Part shown: positions 1-9,429 of the stretch, piece after piece
Position numbering within the stretch: position 1 is the stretch's first letter
Layout: each line of letters opens with the position of its first letter
Assembly (NCBI GenBank): GCA_008933995.1
Contig: WARS01000090.1
Span: 1,249,501 to 1,313,500 of the forward strand
Source of the DNA: Datnioides undecimradiatus
Taxonomy: Eukaryota > Chordata > Actinopteri > Lobotiformes > Datnioididae
Direction of reading: 5' to 3'
DNA: 64,000 bases
Translations under genes and position numbers: made by a program
Notes under the pieces: model-generated
Database searches by the model: none
The model's input: only the letters and a program-made list of their open reading frames with translations
Told to the model about the DNA's origin: nothing

Positions 1-351
1 TAATATTTGCCTGCTTTTGCCATTGTTTTGTAAAGTTTGCATGCCTAATTGCACCTGATTGTTGCAGATTAATCAGCTAGCACGCTGGTTTTGAACACAA
101 GTTGTGTTTTTGGGGGGGACTTCATATAACATAGGTGCTTCTGCAGACAGCAAACACAGCACAAAGACACATACAAGAACAGAGAAACAGAAAGAGGTGG
201 CTGTAGCTGGACTGCGCACCACAGTCAGCTTAAATCAAATAAATGTTATATTCCTATATCCAGAGTTTTGGCTTATGAACGTGCAGCACACACACACAGA
301 CAGATACTCAATTTCAATGTAGCAGCCCAGCCAGAGAATGCATTGTGGTTA

Positions 352-537
352 ACTGGGGAAACTACAGCCCGCGATCCTCAGCGTCAGCGACAATGCTGGC
401 ATTCGATTGACAAAACATGAGCAAGTGCTCACAGAGCTTCTGATTCCCAGGTTCCCATAAAGAGCAGCAGCAGCAGGCCGCGCAGGACGGGCTGCGACAC
501 CTGAACGCGTCGATGTGTTTACTGGGGAAACTACAGC
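352..537. repeat. Pair of 17-bp direct repeats
   Basis: The word actggggaaactacagc occurs at 352-368 and again at 521-537, 169 bp apart, with little similarity in the sequence between. It could be what remains of a tandem duplication or of two copies of a small repeat. Its class is not recognised. Confidence 0.5.
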
Positions 538-1179
538 TCACAATACTTAAAGTCTGCACCGCTGCTAGCTGCTTTACAAACAAAGGAAAACACACAAGCA
601 GAGCTAGGACATATAAAACAGCCTCTATGCTATAAACTAACTGAATCTGCACAACAGCATTTAGACTGCAGTAAAGATGGCGTGATGCGTATATTCTTTG
701 TATAGTAGAGACCGTGCGTCTGTTTCAAAGTGTTCAATGGATTTAAACATGGCTGCCAACCTGAAAACGCCGCTATTCAGTGGAGATGGATAATCTTTAC
801 TGAGCAGCGGGGAACCACCAATTATTTAATGCGAAGCCAATTTAGCATCTACGATGTATTATACGGCTCATTTGTCGAATCACAGCTTTGCGGGTTGGCA
901 GGGAGAACCCAAACATGAAGAGCCACGTCCACTGTGAGTGTCAGCGTCATCCAGATCATCTAACACTCGCCGCTGACAAACAATCCACTTCGTGTCTTCA
1001 ATCAATCATTCAGAGCTGTTTGCAGCGAGGCGATGGAGAGGGAGATAAATGATTTTTGATGCAGTGAACCCAAGCCAATCAGCCTGATAATTGTCGGAGA
1101 GCCACCTGCTATAAACCACCTCTCAGATTGAAGGGAAGTTTAGCGGGTGATGTAGAGCCCTGATGTCAACGGAAAATTA

Positions 1180-1300
1180 GTTTGCACAACAAAGGCTCAT
1201 GATTACAGAAATTGCCCTTATCCAATCTGATTGACAATAAAATAATCCTCCTAATTTAGAAGATAATTGTGCAATTTTCTGTGTGGAAATAGCATAATTG
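1180..1300. promoter_or_regulatory. Candidate conserved non-coding element
   Basis: This is an AT-rich block with dense developmental transcription-factor words: aaattag, acaacaaag (SOX/TCF-like), tgattgaca (PBX/MEIS-like), several ATAATT and CTAATTT homeodomain cores, and gcataattgatttta. It lacks simple-repeat character. Without an alignment this is only an inference from motif density. Confidence 0.25.
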
Positions 1301-2235
1301 ATTTTAGGGTGGAGGATGCGAAGAGAACGGAGGCCCTCTGGGAGGAGACATGACTTCTAAGTGGAAGAACAAAACAAGTTTCGCATACTTTGCCGTCTCC
1401 CCCTCTGGTCTGAGTGGAGCTGCATCTTCTCTCTGGAACATTAGGTCTGTGAAGTGCAGTTTGTCAGGGTCTAACAACAATAAATGGGACGAGTCCCGCA
1501 GCATACATCTTCCCGTGTGTAATGGGTCTGATTTATCAGAGACAGCAGTGTATCATCTATCTCGTGTTTAGGTTCTGATCAGGAACGCAGTTGTGACCGT
1601 GTGACAAGTGTAATTAAAACGCCTTATCATCTCATGCTGCATGCCGAAATGCCTTAACTACTGCTGCATGGTAATAGGAGCTGCACACACACATACACAC
1701 ACACCCTGACACCACATACTGTGCTGTAGAAGTAATAGCATTGTTAATTACCACACCGCTGCCACTGCTGCTGGCCAATATCTCACTTCCTTCACTCTCT
1801 CAGTCACACCTGACAGTGTAGGAGTGATAAACTGGGTTCAACAGGGAGCGGAGAAGGAGGGAATTCTGCTTCCCTGCTATGCATGCTAATGCACACACGT
1901 ACAGTAGCTAGCCAGTAAGCTAACAAGGACGTTACAAGTTCAGAGGTGCATGGCAGTGAGCCCCATTAAGCATGTTCTTCATAGCATATGTGTCAGGGTT
2001 AGGAAGATGGACGACCACAGCGTGTAACTCAAACCTATCCGCATAATAGACCTGTGACACAAACTCGACAGCTAGTCCGTGCACGTAAAGCAAAAACACA
2101 ACAACGCGCACACACACACACAGCAAATCATTACTGTCTAACTTACAGTTGTGCAGGTCAATAATTGTAATTTAACAGTAGATCAAATGTGGAATGTGAA
2201 AGGAGATGCTACATGTGTTTTAGTGTCATCCAGCT

Positions 2236-2360
2236 CAGTGGTTCTTTAAGTAGGGTGCAGGGACACCGAGGGGTCCTTCAGCCGGCAAAAGGTTTGAATG
2301 TACTTTCAGTAATACAGTAAATTAAAACAAAAACAAAAATTCTGGGGTCCTTGGTCTGAA
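2236..2360. mobile_element. hAT-type terminal fragment (decayed)
   Basis: The left edge reads cagtggttctttaa, followed by a block with cagggacaccgaggggtcc. This is the usual look of a vertebrate hAT terminal repeat (CAGTGGTTCTCAA..). A ctggggtccttggtctgaa block near 2341-2360 resembles the opposite end, but the final inverted repeat is missing and no 8-bp duplication can be shown. The middle is an A-rich run of AAAAC units. Confidence 0.45.
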
Positions 2361-2791
2361 TACAACAAAACAAAACAAGTAATTTCTTTTAGGTTTCTGG
2401 TTGCTCTCTAACCACATTCCCATCTGTGTGAGGTTAAAGTATTTGTTCCCCGTTATACTTCAGGGTTGTACAGGACAGAAAATTCAGCAGCGGCAGCGGC
2501 AAAAGAACGGTTGGGTCACTGGTATCGATTAACAACCCCACTGATGCACCCTTCTGAGACACTGCATGGTCATTTTGTGCAATGGGGACATACAAATCTG
2601 AAAGTGTTACACATTTAACCACCACCTTTCTCCACTCTGCTCCACTGAAGACATGCATGTTGCTGTGCTTTACGGCAAACCTTAAGAAATAGCAAGAACG
2701 TTATTTTCCCCATTCAAACTTGGACTCAGTCAATGAAAGCGTCAGTATATATGTGCAGCCCCAGGGTGACGAGTTTCATCACTACGCCTAC

Positions 2792-2971
2792 CTCGTAGAG
2801 GTCCAGCATCTGGTTCCCCCCGATGCCCCGAGTGGTCTTGACATTTTCCATGGCCAAGGTGAAGTAGATCCCTCTGGTGTCAGACAGGTAGAGGTTATAG
2901 GTGTCGTTCTGGTTCCACTCCTGCACCGCCGCAAATACCTGCTTCTCATCAGTGCTGACAATGTGTAAATC
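2792..2971 (-). CDS. sorcs3: SorCS exon: propeller, residues 226-285 of the visible protein
   Basis: This 180-bp, 60-codon exon is phase 0 at both ends. It is bounded by the acceptor ctgatag before GAT and the donor gtaggc after GAG. It begins DLHIVSTDEK, continues QVFAAVQEWNQNDTYN and ends MLDLYE. It is the most conserved exon seen here and the strongest evidence for the SorCS family. The NDT triplet is an N-glycosylation sequon. GIYFTLAMEN is the SORCS3-type wording; SORCS1 has V and L at two of these positions as I remember it. The stretch TTRGIGGNQM differs from the mammalian forms I recall (SSRG..GNI), so it may be lineage-specific. The exon should continue into AGIKG and ANKK in the next exon, which lies outside the window. 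The antisense frame over it is a shadow. Confidence 0.93.
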
Positions 2972-3381
2972 CTATCAGGGAGCAGGGAGAGATTAAGAGG
3001 AGTTATGACTGGAGGCGGAGAGGTGATGGATTAGAACATGCTGACCCTGTGGGACCGGTCATGAGATCAATGCTGTGGTGTGAATATAAATGGTTGACGA
3101 CGTACTGAGCGGCGCAGCTCACTCAGGGGTTCGGTCTGAGTGTGGAGCCACTACTAGAAGTACGACGGTGAGAGGACAGTGAACCAGCTTAAAAAAGGAT
3201 AACAAGGCTGGCGACACACCTGAGGCTCAGAGCGTCTTTTCATAAAACCCTAAACTTCTGAGCTGTGGCAACAAAACATTTAAAAGCTCTGACGAACAGG
3301 AATGGATGGTTGTTAATCAGTGACCTTCTCAAGTCATAGAAAAAGCAAGTAAAACACTTTTTAAGGAATCTTTGAGCTTAC
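2972..3381 (-). other. Short intron (410 bp)
   Basis: The shortest intron of the gene in this window, GT-AG, between two phase-0 exons. It is unremarkable intron sequence with no repeat or coding signal that I can see. Confidence 0.85.
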
Positions 3382-3471
3382 CTTAGGTAGGGAATATTTG
3401 GGAAGTTTGGTTTGTATGAAGGAGTCCCTCTTGTAGGACACGTAATAGGTGGCTCGTCCAGATGTCGGAAC
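3382..3471 (-). CDS. sorcs3: SorCS exon: propeller, residues 196-225
   Basis: This 90-bp, 30-codon exon is phase 0 at both ends. The acceptor is attag before GTT and the donor is gtaagc after AAG. The peptide runs VPTSGRATYYVSYKRDSF and ends TKLPKYSLPK. YYVSY and LPKY.LPK are hallmarks of SorCS proteins between the cysteine-containing exon and the STDE exon. S in LPKYSLPK and the TSGRA wording agree with SORCS3 more than SORCS1 as I recall them. Neighbouring exons join in frame on both sides. No unusual residue is seen. Confidence 0.92.
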
Positions 3472-4138
3472 CTAATACACATAGAGTACAATTAATTTCA
3501 CATATATTTAAGATTGCATGCATTAGTCACATCTGTTTTGGTATTAGCAATGCTCTGCTTTGCTTTCATTTGTTTCTCTTATAGGACTGCTGTGATGGAG
3601 CTCTGCCGCCGAGCCGAAGCAGAGGACACCTTGTACCAAGGCCTCGCCTGTAACCTCATCACTGACACATATCATATTTTCTCCAATCAATTAAAGTGGT
3701 GGGGTGAAAGCGCACATCAATCTCTCTCTCTCTCTCTTTGTCCCGCTGGTTTTCAAGGCACTGCTGGGTACAAAGGCTATTTTTATTTTTTTTTTTTTTT
3801 GCGTTTTTAAACCATTTATAGCGATCTCCCGGCTCGCATTCAAAGGATGCTGCCCTATCTGGGTGTCAATGCACTTGGTGGTTTCAAAGTGGACTTTGGT
3901 AAATATCTCGTAGGACAATCAATAGTCTCATTATTCTTTGTCAAGAGAAATCTTTAAGTTGCTTAACCAAGCCTCATCTGCCAGCGAGGGGAAAAGAGAA
4001 AAGTCGTCCATAATGGTCTAGACCCTTTGCAAACACTCCAAGCTGTTAGTTGTTAGCTTATGCGGCAGGAAAACACAGGGCCGGTGGGTGTTGGAGAATT
4101 GTCATTAGCCTCAAGGCCATAGAAGCCAAGCACTTTAT

Positions 4139-4164
4139 ACACACACACACACACACACACACAA
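4139..4164. repeat. (AC)13 microsatellite
   Basis: Uninterrupted AC dinucleotide run inside an intron of the SorCS gene. Confidence 0.95.
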
Positions 4165-5618
4165 AGAGACGCACAGGGTAAAAGTGAGACTGCAGCTCCA
4201 TAACCCACTTTTCCCTCTTATCAATAATGGCATGAAATTCATTAGAGGAAAACCTTCAAATCAAACTTGTGGCTCTCTGCTGAAGAGAAGTGATATCAGT
4301 ATTAATGTTGTATGACAGGTCAGATTCTTTCACTGATCTTGTAAGTGCTCTGAATGGCTCAGACGAGAGAAAACAAGCTCGGGAAAGGAGATACGGCGGG
4401 CTGGCTTGCAGTGAGCACTGCAGAACGGTCCCACATGCAATCGAGTGAAGGAGCAGGAGATCGATGGCGGGGTAACCAGAGGCGGTTTGAACTTTAAGAG
4501 GAATTGGTATGATTGATTTTTTTTTTTTTCCCATCCCTTTCAGGATCTTTCGTCTGTGACGCATACGTGTTAAAATGTGGAGGTGCTCGAATTGAAGGGG
4601 AGGTTTAGGTTGAGTGCTTGTGAGTTTACTTGAGAGACTTCGGAGAGGTCAAACAGGATTGAAGGTTCTTTGGAGAACAACTCTATTTCTTTGTGTAATG
4701 TGCTGCCAAGGCCAGTAAGGCTTCCAGAGAAAGGACTTGCCTGTATAGCTCAGGTAAGTAGGAAGCCGAGAAATCCCTCTTCTCTGCTGAATAAAACATT
4801 TAGCGGGATCAAAACGCTGGAAGAGCACCGTTACGATGACTACCACAACTGCTACCACAGGAAGTAATAATAAGAAGGAAGCGTACTGCAATCGATCCTA
4901 TACCGTCCCTAATATATTATTAAAACGTACATTTAATCACACAAAAGTAGCTTTGTAAAGCACACTGAGAGCAGTCGTGTGAATCAGGTTTACAAGATTT
5001 GCGCAGGTTGATGTTTGGTGGACTGTGGAGCGCTGAGAGGATCCAGGTGTGCAGAGGTTTGTTTTTTTCTTTTTTTAACTGATTGTTGATAGTTTTTGGT
5101 AAATGTAAAAGTTTTTGGAGGACAGGGATCATCAAACCTCAAGCAAGAGAGTTTGGGAGCAGCTGGTTCTGAAAAGGGTGAAGCTTTTTTGAAGGTTTCC
5201 GTGAAGGTCATGCCAGGAGTTACGTACTGTAAGGTGCTGGTTTTGAAGAGGTGGGGGCAGGAAACACAACCAGATACCTTTCTTCCCAAAACACACGGCT
5301 GAAAACACCTTTGACTGACTTTAAGCGTCACCACAGTTGTTGGGGGTAAATTTGAATAAAATTGGTGTTGTTGTGGACTAGCCGTGTAATTATGCCGACT
5401 TTTCCTGTTGACTTTTAAATGCACGAAAGCTCATTTACACAATGTCAAAGTAAATAATATTCACACTGAAGAGGAAATTAAAATACAACCCATAAATTGC
5501 ATCTGCATTACTTGGAATTCAGGACATTACCATTTCAGATTTTTCTGTCGCACAAATCATGATTAATATGACACACCGGGCAGCGGCTAGGGTGAATATT
5601 AAAACTAGTGTGGCTTCA

Positions 5619-5641
5619 CAAAAAAACAAAAACAAAAACAC
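5619..5641. repeat. (CAAAAA)n short tandem repeat
   Basis: About three to four units of CAAAAA/AAAAAC, probably a decayed A-rich tail. Similar AAAAC tracts occur at 2320-2380 and, on the other strand, near 40559-40580. Confidence 0.7.
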
Positions 5642-5939
5642 AAAGGCCAAATCCTCAGCTGAGGTAAAAGCAAAGAGATGTGGCATTACAGCAATAAAGT
5701 AAAATAAATACACTTTTTTTGCCACTGACTTTCTAGATCTTGGTCATTTCTAACAATATATTTAAACCCATAAAGGATTTTAGTGACGGTAAACCTAAAT
5801 CACAAGATACCAGAGGAACAAGCTGAGCAAAGTTAGCAGCTAAGTGCTCGGGTGTTTTTCCCAAAAGAGGTAGTGGAACAAATTAAGGACGGCAGACCGG
5901 TGGATGCCAGAATTAAATATCATCATACTGATGAAAACA

Positions 5940-6130
5940 TTGTGGCTGGGAGGTAAAGGTGGGTTGTCCATTAGTCTGCATGTCGAGGCGTCCTTGGGTA
6001 ACATACTGAACCACAATTCGCTCTCGAAGGCTGTGCCATCGGTGCGTGAGCGATTATATACCAGGTACCTTGCATGACAGCCTATCAGTATGTAGGAGTG
6101 TGAGTAAGTGGGTGCCAGCTGACATCTATT
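5940..6130 (+). repeat. Diverged teleost interspersed repeat, class unresolved
   Basis: The order of words (gtccattagtctgcatgtcg, cgtccttgggtaacatactgaacc, gccatcggtg, tgcatgacagcc, gtgagtaagtggg) follows a very common teleost repeat whose consensus contains 'tccttgggcaagatactgaacccc' and 'gccatcggtgtatgaatg'. A second, older copy lies at 54976-55190. I recognise it from memory of fish genomes and cannot assign SINE versus MITE. Confidence 0.5.
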
Positions 6131-6277
6131 TGCGGCGCATCAGAAGACTTGACTTGACGTAATGGATACGGATTGCTAACATGTTAGCAGATCGTAGCTT
6201 GTTACATTTCACTTGCTCGTAGCTTAACATATAAAATCAAGGCACATTTTACTCAGGGTTGATACTTTAAAGCCTAC

Positions 6278-6396
6278 CTGTATGAATATGTAGTCATCTT
6301 GAACAACCAGAGAGCTGATGTCGACGTATCCAGGGAACGGGTAGTTCCTGTTCGCTTCTGTGCACATCTGAGCTCTGCATGTGACGTACTGCACAT
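6278..6396 (-). CDS. sorcs3: SorCS exon: propeller, residues 157-195, with a cysteine pair
   Basis: This 119-bp exon enters with two bases completing an Asn codon (A + AT) and leaves in phase 0 at the donor gtaggc. The peptide is VQYVTCRAQMC, then TEANRNYPFPGY, then VDISSLVVQDDYIFIQ. The two cysteines (residues 162 and 167) match the short cysteine loop of the family. The first half (TEANRN.PFPGY) is SORCS1-like and the second half (DISSLVVQD.YIFIQ) SORCS3-like, so the paralogue call rests on other exons too. A LINE copy begins only 72 bp upstream (in transcript sense) of its splice acceptor. Confidence 0.92.
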
Positions 6397-7624
6397 CTGT
6401 CACACAGGAGGACACGGAGAAAGCTTTTAGTTCGCTTCTGATAATACATTTGAATATATACATATGATAGACCAAGACTGAATATGTGTTTGTGAACGAG
6501 AGGGACCCGAGTGGACCGGTAAGGTTGCAGGGAGCAGAGGTACAGAAGGTGCAGGACTTTAAGTGCTTGGGGTCAACAGTCCAGAGCAACGGGAAGTATG
6601 GAAAAGAGGTGAAGAGGCGTGTGGAGGCAGGATGGAGTGGGTGGAGAAAGGTGTTGTGTGATAAAAGAGAACCAGCAAGACTGAAAGGAAGGGTTTACAG
6701 GACAGCGGTGAGACCGGTGATGTTGTACGGTTTAGAGACAGTGGCTTTGAGGAAAAGACAGCTGGAGGTGGCTGAGCTGAAGATGTTGAGGATTTCTTTG
6801 GGCGTGACCAGGATGGACAGGATCAAGAAGGAGCACGTTAGAGGGACAGCTCATGTGAGATGTTTGGGAGATAAAGTTAGAGAGGCCAGAGATGGTTTGG
6901 ACATGTTCAGAGGAGGGACGGTGAATATGTTGGTGGAAGGATGCTGAGGTTAGAGCTGCCAGGCAGGAGGTCTAGAGGAAGACCAAAGAGAAGGTTCATG
7001 GATGTAGTGAAGGAGGACGTGAAGGTAGCTGGTGTGAGGGAAGAGGACACAGAGGATAGGGCGAGATGGAAGCAGATGATTCGCTGTGGTGACCCCTGAA
7101 GGGAACAGCCGAAAGGATAAGAAGATATACATTTGATGTATATTTGTAGATGTCTTTCTATAGATAAATAAAGTAGAGCTCAGAACAAATATCTGTGTGT
7201 CTTATTGCTTGAAATGTGCAGGACTCTACCCCACCTGTTTGTGCAGTCTGACATTTCCTCGGACTAATTTACGTCTGTTTTATTCTTATCATGTGTAGGT
7301 ACCAGAAAACTAGCACCTCCGCCCGTCAGTCATACCGCAGTTATATTAGAAAAAAGCAAGGCTTATATCTCGGGGTGATGCTACTCCGACATCACAGGCG
7401 TGCATAACCAGCTTCACCTATGTCACCCGTGCAAGACCCGTGTGGCGCTGTCATTCAGAGTTATAGAGCTGACATTCATCAAAAGAGAGGAAAGGGAAGA
7501 AAGGCCATGTTAATCAAGGATCGGACTCTGGGTTTATTGGTCAGGCGAGCTACGGATGCCTGCCTTCTCTTCACAAATGCATTCCTATGGAGACCTGTTC
7601 ATTACCCTGCCCTTTGATACTCAC
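6397..7624 (-). other. Intron (1.2 kb), half of it LINE sequence
   Basis: More than half of this intron is a LINE copy (6469-7124) in antisense orientation to the gene. The rest is unremarkable. The splice acceptor for the exon below lies at 6397-6398 and leaves about 70 bp of pre-existing intron before the insertion. Confidence 0.8.
6469..7124 (+). mobile_element. 5'-truncated non-LTR retrotransposon (LINE), reverse-transcriptase 3' end
   Basis: This encodes the C-terminal part of a teleost LINE polyprotein: VNERDPSGPVRLQG, DFKCLGSTVQSNG, YRTAVRPVMLYGLETVAL, LKMLRISLGVTRMDRI and LGDKVREA. Near 6900 the frame shifts and continues as RMLRLELPGRRSRGRPKRRF, then VKVAGVREED and WKQMIRCGDP, with a stop at about 7097. 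The untranslated end (gaagggaacagccgaaaggataagaag) is the usual one for this family. A 13-bp duplication with 12 matches flanks it (6456-6468 and 7125-7137). It is a dead copy: 5'-truncated, frameshifted and with small deletions compared with the family. I would place it near the RTE-like clade, but the clade is uncertain. Confidence 0.88.
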
Positions 7625-7689
7625 TTCCGTCTGGTGTATGAGCCTCCATGTGGACCAGATCCGGCTCCTTGTCCAAGCCGGAGACAGAC
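7625..7689 (-). CDS. sorcs3: SorCS exon: propeller, residues 135-155
   Basis: This 65-bp exon is too short to stand out as an open frame and was found by reading the minus strand for the family motif LVHME. The acceptor ccaag is followed by G, which completes the Trp codon TG|G. The peptide is SVSGLDKEPDLVHMEAHTPDG, and a final A starts the Asn codon completed in the next exon. The donor is gtgagt. SVSGLDKE and VHME favour SORCS3, while PDLVH also occurs in SORCS1 and SORCS2. The 1+63+1 base count fits the phases of both neighbours exactly. Confidence 0.92.
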
Positions 7690-9355
7690 CTTGGAGAGAA
7701 AGAACACGTGATCATAACAACAATGAATTTGAAAGGATTGAGGGGGAGGAAGTGAGTCATTCTGGTTCGGTTAGAGCTCTTTCTTTAACTTTGTAAGGAT
7801 AATGCAGAAAGGTTTGCCCCATATTCTAAATGTCACATTATGGCAACCACGTCCACAACAACTCGAGGTTTGTTCTGTTCCAACAAAATGCAACAACACA
7901 AAGAAATACCAAGCCGTTCTCATCCCCAGATCGTCAAATACCAATATTTTGTCCCGCCATCCGGTATCTGTGAGAGTCTGTAAGAGAGCCAGTCAGAAAG
8001 CCTCTTCTGCCAGAATGATTTCTGATAGGTGGTTGTGAAACGGCTGCAGTTTGGTGGCTGTAGGCATGCGATAAATGACCAGTTGTACTAATCAATGAAA
8101 GCCCCAGTCACTATATATACATTAAGTTAAAGTAAATCAGCTGTTGGTTTTGCAGGAGACACCAACAGCATCCTCCTGGGAGAAAGTCCTGCGTTTGGTC
8201 GACGCACCCATTCACCTTGACCTCCTCTTTACACGGACGTTGTCGTCGGACGTGACCCGACTTCCTCTGCTCTTGATGAAGGTTACTTTGAGGCGGCGCC
8301 GTGCAGGGTGCATGACGAAATGTCGGCATTTGACAACCCGGGCGTGAGAACAGACTGGAAATACAAATGCAGGTTGTTTCTCGTTGACTGGACGCCGGCG
8401 CCACCACGCTATCTGACTTTGCGTATATCTCTGTGCAAAATCTTGCTTTCTTGCTCATTTCACTGCCGGTGGATTAGACTGAATGGACAAAGCTGTCCCA
8501 TTGTGGTGATATTTCACATCCCTTGGAGGCTGATGAAGCCATTGTCTAAATGCAGCCAACTGGAGGCTTGCCTAACCATTGCTGGAGGCCCATCCAGTGT
8601 TTAGATGTCCTTGAAGGGGCTTTGGCGGTGAAGGGCAAAGCCGCCAACGGATTGTGCACATTATTCAGGATTATACCACAATGGCACGCAAGACGCTGTG
8701 GATTTATGCAAGTTACGGTGGACGTAGTCAACGGCAAACCCGGGCACACCCCAGTCACCTCAGAGAGGGGGAGAGGAGCAGTGAGCTGGAATAGATCCGG
8801 GCCTAAGTTTGTGATGAGTGTGCACTTTTAGAGATAGTAGGTGCACTGCAGGGGGAGTGAGCAGCAGACGTGACTGGATGAGAAGTGACAGGGACGTCCC
8901 GGATCCATTATTAGTCATAGCTGCTAATATTCAACGTAAGCTTCTGTATCTGCATGTGTACAATCTGTAGGAGACCTGCACCGTCTCCCTCTGCTACTGA
9001 AATAAGAATTGTACACAAATAACGTTATTTGTGTACAATACGCCTGATATGAGCGGGGCGTGCGTAAGAAATGAAGTGGAATGCGACGTGCCCCCGGCCG
9101 CCGAATGCAAAGTGCGCTCAGAGGGACGAGATTAATCTCTGCCTGATTGTATCAAGCAGCAGAAAATGTGCAGGGTTTCAGCGGCATCACCAGTCAGTCA
9201 CACGCGTTGTTCCGAGCCATCAGTATCACTCGCTCAGCTGTGCGGAACATGAGCAACAGTTTCTGCGCTCCTGAGTAAACGAAAACTTTGTAGAGACGAG
9301 GAACGGTGCAGGAGAGAAGAGTGAGAGCGAAGGCGTGCAGAAAGGGATGACTCAC
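7690..9355 (-). other. Intron (1.7 kb)
   Basis: Apart from the perfect palindrome at 9008-9039 I see no repeat, RNA gene or coding signal. The frames in 8111-8831 overlap on both strands and show no family similarity. Confidence 0.75.
9008..9039. other. Perfect 32-bp palindrome
   Basis: The arm attgtacacaaataac (9008-9023) is followed at once by its exact reverse complement (9024-9039). There is no spacer or mismatch, and the symmetry stops at both outer bases. It lies in an intron 317 bp below a SorCS exon. Its function is unknown. It could form a cruciform or be a dyad binding site. Confidence 0.95.
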
Positions 9356-9429
9356 CAGTAGAATCTGTTTGGCGTGACGTGTTCGTGGATGAGCTGCCAC
9401 TTTCTCCCAAAGTCCACGGAGCTGTACAA
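9356..9429 (-). CDS. sorcs3: SorCS exon: propeller, residues 110-133, Asp-box
   Basis: This 74-bp exon lies between the acceptor ccgcag and the donor gtgagtc. The peptide is LYSSVDFGRKW, QLIHEHVTPNRFY and then TG, the first two bases of Trp. SVDFGRKW is an Asp-box (SxDxGxxW), the beta-hairpin signature of sortilin-type propeller blades. PNRFYW is a SORCS1/SORCS3 motif. In phase it follows the DQK exon directly (31891-32049), across an intron of over 22 kb. Confidence 0.93.

Larger units (their letters stand above)
1..2791 (-). other. Intron downstream of the last visible SorCS exon (partial)
   Basis: This intron begins with the donor gtaggc just below 2792 and runs off the window. I looked for the next SorCS exon on the minus strand (family wording ANKK or TYNKGRDW) and did not find it, so it lies beyond position 1. 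The stretch holds a hAT-like terminal fragment near 2236, short CA runs near 287, 1683 and 2107, a 17-bp direct repeat at 352 and 521, and an AT-rich motif-dense block at 1180-1300. No other coding signal is visible. Confidence 0.7.
3472..6277 (-). other. Intron (2.8 kb)
   Basis: Contains a (CT)n run at 3721-3738, poly-T near 3787, an (AC)13 microsatellite at 4139-4164, a (CAAAAA)n run near 5619-5641 and a diverged teleost interspersed repeat near 5940-6130. The longer frames here (for example 4990-5424 on the minus strand) match no family that I know. Confidence 0.75.

Noticed and set aside
2720..2968. 82-codon plus-strand frame
   Set aside because: Exact antisense shadow of the conserved SorCS exon at 2792-2971.
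4649..4891. Minus-strand frame starting with a hydrophobic, signal-like stretch
   Set aside because: The valine/leucine-rich start comes from an AACTACC/ACCACAA-type run in intron. The frame is 80 codons with no conserved continuation.
4990..5424. 144-codon minus-strand frame and the overlapping 68-codon plus-strand frame
   Set aside because: Lies inside a SorCS intron. Composition and wording fit no protein family that I know, and no splice partners were found. A small repeat origin is possible.
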